Shown here one piece after another: positions 9,056 to 16,355 of a DNA stretch of 17,858 nt. The notes beneath the pieces are model-generated. The model searched no databases. It had not been told where the DNA came from and saw only the letters and a program-made list of their open reading frames with translations. Position 1 is the first letter of the stretch; each line of letters starts with the position of its first letter. Source of the DNA: Nitrospinota bacterium (GTDB lineage Bacteria; Nitrospinota; Nitrospinia; UBA9942; JAHJSF01); NCBI GenBank assembly GCA_018830405.1, contig JAHJSF010000070.1, positions 1 through 17,858 of the forward strand. Reading direction: 5' to 3'. The translations under genes and the position numbers were made by a program.

Positions 9056-9520
9056 ATGAAAACTTCAGACATATTTGGCAAAAACCTTATAATCCCAGCC
9101 CTTAAGTCATCTGACAAATCTGGAATAATAGAGGAGTTGGCGGATTATTTGGTAGGAGAAGGGGTCATAAAAGATAAAAAGGCCCTAGTTAACGCATTAC
9201 AAGAACGGGAAAAGCTTGGGAGTACCGGCATTGGCGATAATATTGCCATACCACATGCCAAGTCGGCTGAGGTAGACACGGTCATCGCCCTATTTGCCCG
9301 TTCCAAAAAAGGAATTTCCTTTGATTCACTCGACGGCAAACCGGTCAACTATATCTTTCTCCTTATCGCCCCCACCCAATCAGGAGGGGACCACCTGAAG
9401 GCGATGGCCAAGATATCGAAGATGTTGAAGGGGGAAGAATTCAGAAGAAAGCTCTTAACGGCGTCTGACAGCCAAGAGCTTTACCAGGCCATTGTTGATG
9501 AAAATGAAAAAATTATCTAA
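9056..9520 (+). CDS. ptsN: Nitrogen-PTS EIIA regulatory protein PtsN
   Basis: This is the EIIA(Ntr) phosphocarrier, the output protein of the regulatory phosphotransferase chain. In studied bacteria its phosphorylation state controls potassium transport, envelope stress and nitrogen responses. The phosphorylated His is H67 in GDNIAIPHAKS. Other family marks are LQEREKLGSTGIG (48-60), FLLIAPTQSGGDHLKAMAKIS and the PTS EIIA type-2 domain filling the whole 154 aa. The ATG at 9056 has only a weak GGTAGAG ahead. The neighbours rpoN and hpf upstream, and EIIA-Man and EI downstream, mark it as regulatory rather than as part of a sugar permease. Confidence 0.95.
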   Translation: MKTSDIFGKNLIIPALKSSDKSGIIEELADYLVGEGVIKDKKALVNALQEREKLGSTGIGDNIAIPHAKSAEVDTVIALFARSKKGISFDSLDGKPVNYIFLLIAPTQSGGDHLKAMAKISKMLKGEEFRRKLLTASDSQELYQAIVDENEKII

Positions 9521-9569
9521 GCAACCAAACACCACCTCGTACCAATAAAACAAGGAAGGAGTAGCTATA

Positions 9570-9986
9570 GTGATAGGTATAGTTATTGTTACGCACGGCA
9601 ATTTAGGGAGAGAGTTGGTTGAGACGGCCAAACTCATATTTGAACAGGATATTGATATAAAGACCGTATCCGTTAACAGCTCTGAAACCAAAGACTATGA
9701 ATCTCTCCACAAAAAAATAAAAAGCAGTATTAAATCGGCCGAAAAAGGCTCTGGCGTTCTTGTCCTGACAGACCTCTTTGGAGGAACCCCTTCCAATATA
9801 TCCATATCATTGATGGCTTCATCAAACATAGAGGTGGTATCAGGAGTAAACCTCCCTATGGTTATAAAGGCTCACACCCTTCGGGATAAAGAAAGTTTAA
9901 ACAATGCCGCTGTCATGGTAAAAGATTACGGGGTAAAAAACATATCTATCGCCGGTAAAATCTTAAACAAAGACACAAAAGAGTAA
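9570..9986 (+). CDS. PTS system mannose-type EIIA domain protein (stand-alone)
   Basis: This is a free EIIA(Man)-fold phosphocarrier. The active-site His is H9 in GIVIVTHGNLGREL. TDLFGGTPSN (67-76) and VVSGVNLPM are family signatures. It is 138 aa, a single domain. No IIB, IIC or IID permease genes are adjacent, so a regulatory rather than transport role is inferred. The start is GTG at 9570, supported by AAGGAAGGAG at 9553-9562, 7 nt upstream. The stop TAA shares its last A with the ATG of ptsI (1-nt overlap), so the two should be co-translated. In many related clusters an HPr gene lies between these two, but none is present here. Confidence 0.9.
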   Translation: MIGIVIVTHGNLGRELVETAKLIFEQDIDIKTVSVNSSETKDYESLHKKIKSSIKSAEKGSGVLVLTDLFGGTPSNISISLMASSNIEVVSGVNLPMVIKAHTLRDKESLNNAAVMVKDYGVKNISIAGKILNKDTKE

Positions 9987-11788
9987 TGTCCCCAATCAAA
10001 AAAAGACGCCATAAAAAAAAAGAAACGATATTAGAAGGAATATCGGTATCCAGGGGTCTGGCCATGGCCAAAACCTACCTAATGGATCATGGCGGTTTCT
10101 GCATCCTGAAAAATTTCATAACGGATGACCAAGTAGAAGTGGAAATAGAGAGACTCAATAACGCCCTCTACAAGTCGAAGCAGGAACTCTCTAATATCGT
10201 AGAGAAGGGAGTTAAAGAGCTTGGCCCGCAATCTATCAGGGTTCTTGAATCGCAGCTGACAATGCTTGATGATCCCCTACTCTCTGAAAAAACAACCAAC
10301 TATATAAGATCAAGAAAAATAAATGCCGATTGGGCCTTAAAGATATATCTTGATGAAATTGAAGAAAAATTCAAAAAAATAGACAACGAATATATCAAGG
10401 ATCGTATAAAGGATATTGCCGAGATTACCAACCTGGTACACCATAACATGCTTAAGGAAGAAGGAAGAAACACCTCCCTCTATTCCAGCGAGCCTATAAT
10501 AATAGTTGCCCACGACCTATTCGCCTCCGACATCATCAAGCTTAAACAGAAAAATGTACTGGGATTTGTAACCGACACGGGCGGTAAGACATCTCACCTC
10601 GGAGTTATAGCTACGGCCATCGGTATTCCGGCTATAGTCGGATTGAAAAATATCTCTGAACGGGCCATAATGGGCGAACCTGTCATCGTCGATGGCAATA
10701 GTGGTCAGGTTATTCTGGCCCCTAATGAAAAGACCCTGGAAATATATAAGAAGAAAGAGAAGGAATTAAAGAAATATGAAAAGGAACTATTAAAGGGGAT
10801 CAAAGAAGAGGCTGTAACAAAGGATGGTTTTAAGATAAACCTTCTGGGGAATATAGAATACTCGGACGACCTTGACTTGGCCACAAAGTATGGGGCGCAG
10901 GGGATCGGTCTGTACAGGACAGAGTATCTCTTCATAAACCATGAAGGATATCCCTCGGAAAAGGAACAGTTTGAAGACTACAAAAAGGTGGCAGAATGGT
11001 GCCAAAACAAGAGCTACGCTATAATAAGAACCCTTGACCTTGGTCCAAAGAAAAACCTGGCGGAAGGGAAGGATTCTAACGAAGACAAGAATTCGGCCCT
11101 CGGCCTACGCGGCATACGCTTTTGTCTTAACAGAAAAGACATATTTAAGACACAGCTTAGGGCCATATTAAGGGCGAGTCATTACGGCCACCTAAAGATA
11201 ATGTACCCAATGATATCTGATGTCAAAGAGATTAGAGAGGCCAATAAGGTATTGAAGGAATCGATGTCCGAGCTTGATAAAGAGGGAATCAGTTACGACA
11301 AGAAGATAGAGGTTGGGGCTATGATAGAGGTTCCCTCGGCGGCCATATCGATAGATATCATCTGCAAGGAGGTAGATTTTGTCAGCATAGGGACAAACGA
11401 CCTTATACAGTACACCATGGCGGCCGACCGAGACAATGAAACTTTGACATACCTCTACCAACCATTCCACCCGGCCATCATACGGATACTGAGGCGCATA
11501 ATAACAACCGCTGAAGAACTCAAAACACCGGTCAGCATATGCGGCCTGATGGGGAGCGACCCCTTAAGTGTCTTTATGATTATTGGCTTCGGAAAGATAG
11601 AATCATTCAGTATGGACCCTCATCTCCTGCCAACCATACACACGCTTATACGTAATATAAGAAGCAAAGATGCCTCCTCTTTGGCCGAAGAAATTATCAA
11701 CACAGATGACTCAGACAAGATTATGCAGCTTATAAACAATAGATTGACCAAGTTGGGATTAAAGGATAGAATTTCCCTTGATGCTTAG
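9986..11788 (+). CDS. ptsI: Phosphoenolpyruvate-protein phosphotransferase (PTS enzyme I)
   Basis: Enzyme I takes phosphate from PEP and hands it to HPr, the first step of all PTS chains. The HPr-binding and phosphohistidine domain is about 15-250, with H204 in TDTGGKTSHLGVIAT. The linker is Lys-rich (about 250-275). The TIM-barrel PEP domain (about 275-575) shows GIGLYRTEYLF, LGLRGIRFCLNR, GAMIEVPSAA, SIGTNDLIQYTMAADR and the active Cys in SICGLMG. The N terminus carries an unusual basic leader, MSPIKKRRHKKKE. No GAF domain is present, so it is PtsI rather than PtsP. The 600-aa length is slightly above the usual 570-590. Its HPr partner must be encoded elsewhere or replaced. Confidence 0.94.
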   Translation: MSPIKKRRHKKKETILEGISVSRGLAMAKTYLMDHGGFCILKNFITDDQVEVEIERLNNALYKSKQELSNIVEKGVKELGPQSIRVLESQLTMLDDPLLSEKTTNYIRSRKINADWALKIYLDEIEEKFKKIDNEYIKDRIKDIAEITNLVHHNMLKEEGRNTSLYSSEPIIIVAHDLFASDIIKLKQKNVLGFVTDTGGKTSHLGVIATAIGIPAIVGLKNISERAIMGEPVIVDGNSGQVILAPNEKTLEIYKKKEKELKKYEKELLKGIKEEAVTKDGFKINLLGNIEYSDDLDLATKYGAQGIGLYRTEYLFINHEGYPSEKEQFEDYKKVAEWCQNKSYAIIRTLDLGPKKNLAEGKDSNEDKNSALGLRGIRFCLNRKDIFKTQLRAILRASHYGHLKIMYPMISDVKEIREANKVLKESMSELDKEGISYDKKIEVGAMIEVPSAAISIDIICKEVDFVSIGTNDLIQYTMAADRDNETLTYLYQPFHPAIIRILRRIITTAEELKTPVSICGLMGSDPLSVFMIIGFGKIESFSMDPHLLPTIHTLIRNIRSKDASSLAEEIINTDDSDKIMQLINNRLTKLGLKDRISLDA

Positions 11789-11828
11789 TTTAAATTTACG
11801 TTAATTAATTAAATAGGGGAATTTTAGA

Positions 11829-12995
11829 ATGATAAAGGATAAGTATATCTTTTCTTCAGAATCTGTTACCGAAGGCCATCCTGACAAGGTTTCTGACCAG
11901 ATTTCAGACGCCATATTGGATGAAATATTAAAACAGGACCCAGAAGGCCGGGTGGCCTGCGAAACATTGGTTGCCACAGGGCTTGTCTTTGTAGCCGGAG
12001 AGATAACCACCACAGCGGTTCTCGATATCCCGGCCATAGTCAGGAATGTCGTCAAGGATATAGGCTACACCTGCGCCACCTACGGTTTTGATTATGAAAC
12101 ATGCGCTGTCGTAACCTCTCTTAACAAACAGTCGCCGGACATTGCCATGGGGGTTTCCAAGGAGAATAAAGAGGAGCAGGGGGCCGGAGACCAGGGGCTG
12201 ATGTTCGGTTACGCCTCGAATGAAACCCCGGAACTAATGCCTATGCCCATTCATCTCGCCCACAAATTGACCGCCAGACTGGCCGAATTAAGAAAGAATG
12301 GCACCCTCCCCTACCTGAGACCGGACGGCAAATCGCAGGTAAGCATTGAATACGACCAGTGTAAACCGGTTAGGATAACCTCGGTTGTTATCTCAACCCA
12401 GCATGATGACGATATCTCAAACGGGCAGCTAAGGAAGGAAATTATAGAACATGTCATAAAGCCGGTTATCCCGGCTGAGCTTCTTAAGGACAATGATGCC
12501 AAATATCATATAAACCCGACCGGAAGATTTGTTATAGGTGGTCCTAAGGGGGATTGCGGACTGACCGGACGAAAGATTATAGTCGATACCTACGGCGGTA
12601 TGGGAAGACACGGCGGGGGGGCATTCTCAGGCAAAGACCCGTCAAAGGTTGACCGTTCGGCCTGTTATATGACCAGACACATAGCCAAAAACATAGTCGC
12701 CGCCACTATAGCCGACAGGTGTGAGGTTCAGGTTGCCTACGCCATAGGTGTCGCCGAACCTGTCTCCGTGATGGTCAACACATTTGGAACGGAAAAGATT
12801 CCGCACAGCCAAATAGTCGCCCTTATAAACAAACACTTCGATCTGAGACCGGCCAAGATTATTGAGTATCTCAATCTCAAAAGGCCGATATATAGAAAAA
12901 CTGCATCTTACGGACACTTTGGACGTGAGTTGCCGGAATTTACCTGGGAGAGTACAGGTATAGCAGAGACCCTGCGTAAAGAAGCGGGGCTCTAG
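11829..12995 (+). CDS. metK: S-adenosylmethionine synthetase
   Basis: MetK makes S-adenosylmethionine from ATP and methionine, the methyl donor and radical SAM cofactor of the cell. GHPDK (16-20) starts the ATP site, [12 protein letters not shown] lies at 118-129 and the P-loop-like GGGAFSGKD at 262-270. The full 388-aa length is typical of the bacterial enzyme. AGGGGA about 8 nt upstream supports the ATG at 11829. It stands 40 nt behind ptsI, too little room for a SAM riboswitch. The gap is AT-rich and could hold a promoter, but I see no convincing -35/-10 pair. A GC-rich hairpin lies directly downstream. Confidence 0.97.
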   Translation: MIKDKYIFSSESVTEGHPDKVSDQISDAILDEILKQDPEGRVACETLVATGLVFVAGEITTTAVLDIPAIVRNVVKDIGYTCATYGFDYETCAVVTSLNKQSPDIAMGVSKENKEEQGAGDQGLMFGYASNETPELMPMPIHLAHKLTARLAELRKNGTLPYLRPDGKSQVSIEYDQCKPVRITSVVISTQHDDDISNGQLRKEIIEHVIKPVIPAELLKDNDAKYHINPTGRFVIGGPKGDCGLTGRKIIVDTYGGMGRHGGGAFSGKDPSKVDRSACYMTRHIAKNIVAATIADRCEVQVAYAIGVAEPVSVMVNTFGTEKIPHSQIVALINKHFDLRPAKIIEYLNLKRPIYRKTASYGHFGRELPEFTWESTGIAETLRKEAGL

Positions 12996-13000
12996 ATAGT

Positions 13001-13019
13001 GGTCTCCCGTTAGGAGACC
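13001..13019 (+). terminator. Hairpin after metK, possible weak terminator
   Basis: GGTCTCC (13001-13007) and GGAGACC (13013-13019) form a perfect 7-bp stem with a CGTTA loop, 5 nt after the metK stop. No T-tract follows; the next bases are CGGGGGGTTAACC. Intrinsic termination is therefore doubtful, and it may instead be an RNA-stabilising hairpin or a processing site. Confidence 0.35.
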
Positions 13020-13054
13020 CGGGGGGTTAACCAACATTAAGGGGGAGGATTATC

Positions 13055-13513
13055 ATGTCTGGTCAGCAAATAGATCCGGTTGATAATTTGGACGATGAAG
13101 AGAAGGGAAGGGAAGATGAACGGAGAATAGCCCAAAGAAGGCAGGGAAACGATATAGAGTCCCTGCAGCAGGAGGAGAACAGACGGGGCGGGGGAGACAG
13201 AAGGAAGGAAGAACGGAGAATAGCCCAAAGAAGGCAGGGGAATGATGTAGAATACCTGAAACATGAGGGGAACAGAAGAAGGGCGGATAGAAGAAGAGGT
13301 GATGGGGAGGAAACCATAGACCACACCCTGACCGATATGCTCAACAAGGGCCCCGATATGGACAAGGTAATAAAGATTGTCTTTACCAGGGTACTGTTTG
13401 TTATTGCCATGGCTATAATCCTGTATCATATCGCTGCCTATTTCATATTCCCCCGGAATTTGTTTAGGGGAGATTTTAATGACCTCAAGAAGGTAGAGGA
13501 TGTCAAAAAGTAG
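13055..13513 (+). CDS. Unrecognised Arg-rich tandem-repeat protein with one membrane helix
   Basis: I do not recognise this gene. The 152-aa product begins with an acidic stretch, then carries two copies of a 31-residue unit (residues 22-52 and 53-83) with the shared core ERRIAQRRQGND and a trailing NRR...DRR. The units are nearly identical at DNA level (13118-13146 and 13211-13239), so the duplication looks recent or homogenised. A single hydrophobic segment follows at about 107-132 (VLFVIAMAIILYHIAAYFIF). The protein ends with a short charged tail. No signal peptide is seen, so the Arg-rich part is probably cytoplasmic, with the helix as a late anchor. The RBS GGGAGGA near 13043-13049 is strong. 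The SPOR-domain gene follows after 40 nt. A role near nucleic acid or acidic lipids is only a guess from charge. Confidence 0.75.
   Translation: MSGQQIDPVDNLDDEEKGREDERRIAQRRQGNDIESLQQEENRRGGGDRRKEERRIAQRRQGNDVEYLKHEGNRRRADRRRGDGEETIDHTLTDMLNKGPDMDKVIKIVFTRVLFVIAMAIILYHIAAYFIFPRNLFRGDFNDLKKVEDVKK
13118..13303 (+). repeat. In-frame 93-bp tandem duplication (two copies)
   Basis: Two units with a 93-nt period (31 codons) start at 13118 and 13211. Their first 29 bases, including AGAATAGCCCAAAGAAGGCA, are identical, and similarity fades through the rest of each unit. They encode the Arg-rich repeats of the surrounding gene. Confidence 0.85.
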
Positions 13514-13553
13514 TTTTTGTAATATTGTCTGTCCGTAACGGAGAAATATTGAT

Positions 13554-14432
13554 ATGTCTATCAGAAAGGTTATAGGCGTTATAGCCATTATCGCCATATT
13601 GGGGGGAGGTTATTACCTATATCCTTCAGTTGTGGATCAATATTTTTCTCCACCGCCGGAACATCTGGAAGATGCCGAAAAGGGTTCCTTGCCCCAACCG
13701 GAAGAGAGCCAACCTGAAGTAGCAGCAGAGAAAAAAATATCACCGGAAGAAGATGCAGGGGATAAGGCGGAGGCCCCTCTGCCCCAATCACCTGAAACCC
13801 AACCCGACTTAAAGGTAGGGCAGCCGATTGTAAAGATATTGACCGTAGGGAAAGATAGTAAGGTGACTTCCTTAAAGAACGAAAAAGAGGCTGATAAAGT
13901 TGCTTCAAAGGACACCCCAACCGCAGAGGAGGTAAAAAATAAGGAACCGGAAGTTACAGAACACACCGCAAAAGCCAAAAAAAAATATACGGTTCAAGTA
14001 GGCACCTATATTCACAAGTCGAGTCTAATTGAGGGGGGTAAAATATTATCTTCTCTCGGATTTGAAGGATACGCCTTTAAACAGACTGTCACCCTTCCCA
14101 AATATAGGGTCATGGTAGGCCGATTTCAGAAGGCGGAAGAGCCTGCGGAAATAGTTACAAATCTGATTAACGACAACATTGGTGCCAAGTTTTACGTATT
14201 GAGCCCCCATCTCTACTCAATATATGTAGCCGGCTCTTACGATAAAAATGAAGCGGAGAACCTCAAAAATGATCTTATTCTTAGAGGGTATAGTGCTTGG
14301 GTACTAACATCAAAAGGGAAAAAGCGGGCGTATGTTCTCAAGATAAAAGGAGCAACCGACAAAGGGGAAGCCTTAAGGAGGATAGATGCACTGAAAAGTA
14401 GGAGCATTGAGGCTGTGCTCTTAAATAAATAA
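13554..14432 (+). CDS. Membrane-anchored protein with two C-terminal SPOR-type domains
   Basis: The 292-aa protein starts with a membrane anchor at about residues 5-23 (KVIGVIAIIAILGGGYYLY). A long Pro/Glu-rich, low-complexity periplasmic linker follows (about 30-140). The C-terminal part has two SPOR-like beta-alpha repeats. The first, about 143-216, reads KYTVQVGTYIHKSSLIEGGK and RVMVGRF. The second, about 220-291, reads LYSIYVAGSYDKNEAENLK and YVLKIKGATDKGEA. SPOR domains bind denuded glycan strands at division septa, so a cell-wall or division role is inferred. No catalytic domain is seen. The second domain is more diverged than the first. GGAGA 9 nt before the ATG supports the start. Confidence 0.8.
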   Translation: MSIRKVIGVIAIIAILGGGYYLYPSVVDQYFSPPPEHLEDAEKGSLPQPEESQPEVAAEKKISPEEDAGDKAEAPLPQSPETQPDLKVGQPIVKILTVGKDSKVTSLKNEKEADKVASKDTPTAEEVKNKEPEVTEHTAKAKKKYTVQVGTYIHKSSLIEGGKILSSLGFEGYAFKQTVTLPKYRVMVGRFQKAEEPAEIVTNLINDNIGAKFYVLSPHLYSIYVAGSYDKNEAENLKNDLILRGYSAWVLTSKGKKRAYVLKIKGATDKGEALRRIDALKSRSIEAVLLNK

Positions 14433-14454
14433 CCTCCAACATTGGCCGCCATAC

Positions 14455-15144
14455 ATGTTTAAGAAAATACCGGTATTCTTGCTGCTCCTAATGTGCGCTA
14501 CACCCTCTTTCGCCCTTAATAAGGGGGCTATAGAGCAAAAATTAAATATTGATATAAAAACCATCTCCCCTACTCCCATCAAGGGGATTCTGGAGGTAAT
14601 CACGGAAGATAAAAATATATTCTACATAGACTCGACCGGAAAATACCTACTCGTTGGCAATATAATTGATGCCGACAAGCGTATAAACCTGACGGGAGAG
14701 AAATTGGCCAAGATAAGGACGGTAGATTTTAAATCTCTCCCCCTCAATAATGCCGTAAAAACCGGCCGAGGAGCTAAGAAGATGGCCGTCTTCCACGACC
14801 CTGATTGCCCCTACTGCCGAGATTTACACCGGGAACTAAAGAAACTTAAGGGGGTGGAAATATACAACTTCCTCTTTGACAAGCCGGAGCTGCACCCCAA
14901 GGCCTATCTGAAAGCAAAGAAGATCTATTGCGCCGAAGACCCTGTAAAAGCACTGGATATGGCCATGAGCGGCAATGAACTTACCGGCTTTAGCGACTGC
15001 GCCACAAACAAGGTAGATGAAAACAGGAGTCTGTCCAAGAGGCTGGGGATAAACGGGACTCCTTTCATAATATTGGAAAACGGATCAACTATACGGGGCT
15101 TTGTGCCGGTCAAGGTGATAGAGAAGGCAATAGACAATAAGTAG
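14455..15144 (+). CDS. dsbC: DsbC-like periplasmic thiol:disulfide isomerase
   Basis: This is a periplasmic thioredoxin-fold protein that reshuffles wrong disulfides, normally kept reduced by DsbD. It has a clear signal peptide (MFKKIPVFLLLLMCATPSFA, cleavage probably after A20). An N-terminal DsbC dimerisation-like domain (about 22-85, with IKGILEVITEDKNIFYIDSTGKYLLVG split by charged turns) precedes the thioredoxin domain. The active site is CPYC at 118-121 in HDPDCPYCRDLH, with the cis-proline in NGTPFIILENG (P203). C159 and C182 match the positions of a second structural cysteine pair. At 229 aa it is typical of DsbC/DsbG. The start has no obvious ribosome site but is fixed by the signal peptide. 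Confidence 0.9.
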   Translation: MFKKIPVFLLLLMCATPSFALNKGAIEQKLNIDIKTISPTPIKGILEVITEDKNIFYIDSTGKYLLVGNIIDADKRINLTGEKLAKIRTVDFKSLPLNNAVKTGRGAKKMAVFHDPDCPYCRDLHRELKKLKGVEIYNFLFDKPELHPKAYLKAKKIYCAEDPVKALDMAMSGNELTGFSDCATNKVDENRSLSKRLGINGTPFIILENGSTIRGFVPVKVIEKAIDNK

Positions 15145-15168
15145 ATGGTTTGCCGGCCTCCCAACCAT
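15145..15168 (+). terminator. Short hairpin directly after dsbC, weak terminator candidate
   Basis: ATGGTT (15145-15150) pairs with AACCAT (15163-15168) across a GC-rich 12-nt loop, immediately after the stop codon. No T-run follows, so support for factor-independent termination is weak. Confidence 0.25.
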
Positions 15169-15200
15169 TAGCCGTTGCTAGTGTTTAGTTGCATAAGTCT

Positions 15201-15239
15201 GCGTCAGTACCAAAACTGAGAATTTGGTGCGGCTGGCGC
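15201..15239. repeat. Two-part inverted repeat / long hairpin
   Basis: GCGTCAG (15201-15207) pairs with CTGGCGC (15233-15239) with one G-T wobble. Inside it ACCAAA (15209-15214) pairs with TTTGGT (15223-15228) around the loop ACTGAGAA. No T-tract follows on either strand. It could be a remnant of a mobile element or a stable RNA 3' end between convergent genes. Confidence 0.5.
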
Positions 15240-15256
15240 AAAGACAACCACAGCCG

Positions 15257-15302
15257 TACAACCCCCTTATTCCCCCTTAACAAAGGGGGATAGGGGGTTG
15301 TA
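15257..15302. repeat. Compound palindrome, single-core member of the C5TT/AAG5 family
   Basis: Perfect outer arms TACAACCCCC (15257-15266) and GGGGGTTGTA (15293-15302) enclose an inner hairpin CCCCCTT (15272-15278) / AAGGGGG (15283-15289). The outer arms share ACAACCCCC with the array between gltB and gltD, but here there is one core instead of four. Confidence 0.9.
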
Positions 15303-15374
15303 TAGCGAGGATTGACAACAAAGCCAGGCGCGCCAAAGGCCGGTCGACTACAGCAAGATTTATACAATTAAGCA

Positions 15375-16250
15375 CTATAGGAAGATATCGGCAATTGCCG
15401 CCAAGGATATCAGAATACTTACCAACCCATTAACCTTGAAAAAGGCGACATTCACCCTTGAAAGGTCGTCCGGCCTGACTATGGAGTGCTCATAGGTAAG
15501 GAGGCTGGTCACCAGAAAAAGCCCCGCAAGATATATCCCCCCAAAAAGATTATATAAAAAGTAGAGTGACAGAAGAAATAGGAGCATCACTATATGAAAT
15601 ATGGAGGAAAGCCGGAGAGACCTCTCTATTCCATAAGAAGCGGGGAAGGAAAATAGCCCTGCCCTCTTATCAAAATCAACATCTTGGCAAGAATAGATGA
15701 TATCAAGCCCGGCCAGCCAGAAAATAATAGCCAGCATCAGGATGACAGACTTGGCCGATATCTCCTCTCTAACGGCCACCCAAGCCCCGACAGGGACAAT
15801 CCCCAGGGCCAGACCAAGAAAAAAATGGGAATAGGGGGTAAACCTCTTAGTAAGGGAATAGCCGAAGATTATCAGAAGGGCTATTGGAGAGAGTTTTAGG
15901 GTAAGGGGATTCAGCATGTAGCAGGAAAATTCAAAGAGGAGCACGGCCAGTAGAAGAAAGAATATATATTCCCCCATAGCAGCTCTGCCGGAGGGGAGCG
16001 CCCGTCCGGTTGTCCTGGGATTCTCCCTGTCAAATTTCATATCAACCATACGATTAAAGACCATCGCCCCGCTCCGTCCCCCAGCCATGGCCCCCAGAAT
16101 CCAGATAATAACAGAGAGAGGCGGAACCCCCTCGGCAGCCATAAAGGCGGCCATAAAGGCAAAGGGAAGGGCAAAAACGGTGTGCTGTATCTTTATGTCC
16201 TCAAATAAAATTTTGGGTCTTCGCGTAAGAGTGTGGGTGATTTTTTGCAT
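15375..16250 (-). CDS. UbiA-family polyprenyltransferase, probably for menaquinone (MqnP-like)
   Basis: This integral membrane enzyme attaches a polyprenyl chain to an aromatic acid in quinone synthesis. The first Asp-rich motif is NRMVDMKFD (N66, D70, D74), followed by RENPRTTGRALPSG. The second is GLDIIYSCQDVDFDKRAGL (D183, D190, D194). Eight to nine hydrophobic segments span the 291 aa. The IKIQHTVFALPFAFMAAF start and the YSCQDVDFD motif resemble the UbiA subgroup seen in organisms using the futalosine menaquinone pathway, so an MqnP role is likely. No other mqn gene is present to confirm it. AGGAG (16258-16262 on the complement) lies 7 nt before the ATG. Codons 5-15 lie within the left arm of a 33-bp inverted repeat, and the upstream side is occupied by a repeat-flanked nuclease gene. 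Confidence 0.9.
   Translation of the reverse strand: MQKITHTLTRRPKILFEDIKIQHTVFALPFAFMAAFMAAEGVPPLSVIIWILGAMAGGRSGAMVFNRMVDMKFDRENPRTTGRALPSGRAAMGEYIFFLLLAVLLFEFSCYMLNPLTLKLSPIALLIIFGYSLTKRFTPYSHFFLGLALGIVPVGAWVAVREEISAKSVILMLAIIFWLAGLDIIYSCQDVDFDKRAGLFSFPASYGIERSLRLSSIFHIVMLLFLLSLYFLYNLFGGIYLAGLFLVTSLLTYEHSIVRPDDLSRVNVAFFKVNGLVSILISLAAIADIFL
16206..16238. repeat. Left arm of 33-bp imperfect inverted repeat
   Basis: This arm matches the reverse complement of 16794-16826 at 29 of 33 positions without gaps. That includes an exact 18-bp run (16206-16223) and an exact 8-bp run, GTGTGGGT. It lies within the first codons of the prenyltransferase gene. Confidence 0.85.
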
Positions 16251-16269
16251 TTTTATTCTCCTAATAACC

Positions 16270-16303
16270 TCCCCCTTTGGAAAAGGGGGATTGAGGGGGA
16301 TTT
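16270..16303. repeat. Left flanking palindromic repeat of the DUF559 unit
   Basis: TCCCCCTTT (16270-16278), loop GGA, AAAGGGGGA (16282-16290) form a 9-bp hairpin, followed inward by TTGAGGGGGATTT. Read inward, it matches the reverse complement of 16724-16759 almost throughout apart from C/G-run length. It lies 20 bp upstream of the ubiA-like start. Confidence 0.88.
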
Positions 16304-16316
16304 TCAGGGGTTACCT

Positions 16317-16337
16317 GCCTGCGCGCGACGCACAGGC
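16317..16337. repeat. GC-rich hairpin downstream of the DUF559 gene
   Basis: GCCTGCGCG (16317-16325) pairs with CGCACAGGC (16329-16337) with one C-A mismatch and a CGA loop. It is 18 nt past the DUF559 stop on the - strand. No T-tract follows, so it may be a REP-like palindrome rather than a terminator. Confidence 0.55.
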
Positions 16338-16355
16338 GGAGGGGAGATTTTATAA

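Larger units (their letters stand above)
15145..15374. other. Convergent intergenic region (230 bp) with hairpins and a palindromic repeat
   Basis: The stretch between the ends of dsbC (+) and the prenyltransferase gene (-) contains no credible gene. It holds a short hairpin next to dsbC, a larger hairpin at 15201-15239, the compound palindrome at 15257-15302, and the 8-bp palindrome GGCGCGCC at 15327-15334. Frames crossing it have no family resemblance that I recognise. Confidence 0.7.

Noticed and set aside
11789-11828. Possible SAM riboswitch or promoter before metK
   Set aside because: The gap is only 40 nt, AT-rich, without the helices of a SAM aptamer, and I could not pair a -35 with a -10 at proper spacing.
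13037-13597. Long - strand frame of 186 codons opposite the Arg-rich repeat gene
   Set aside because: It is the antisense shadow of the tandem repeat and of the gene starts on the + strand. The + frame has strong ribosome sites and a coherent membrane helix.
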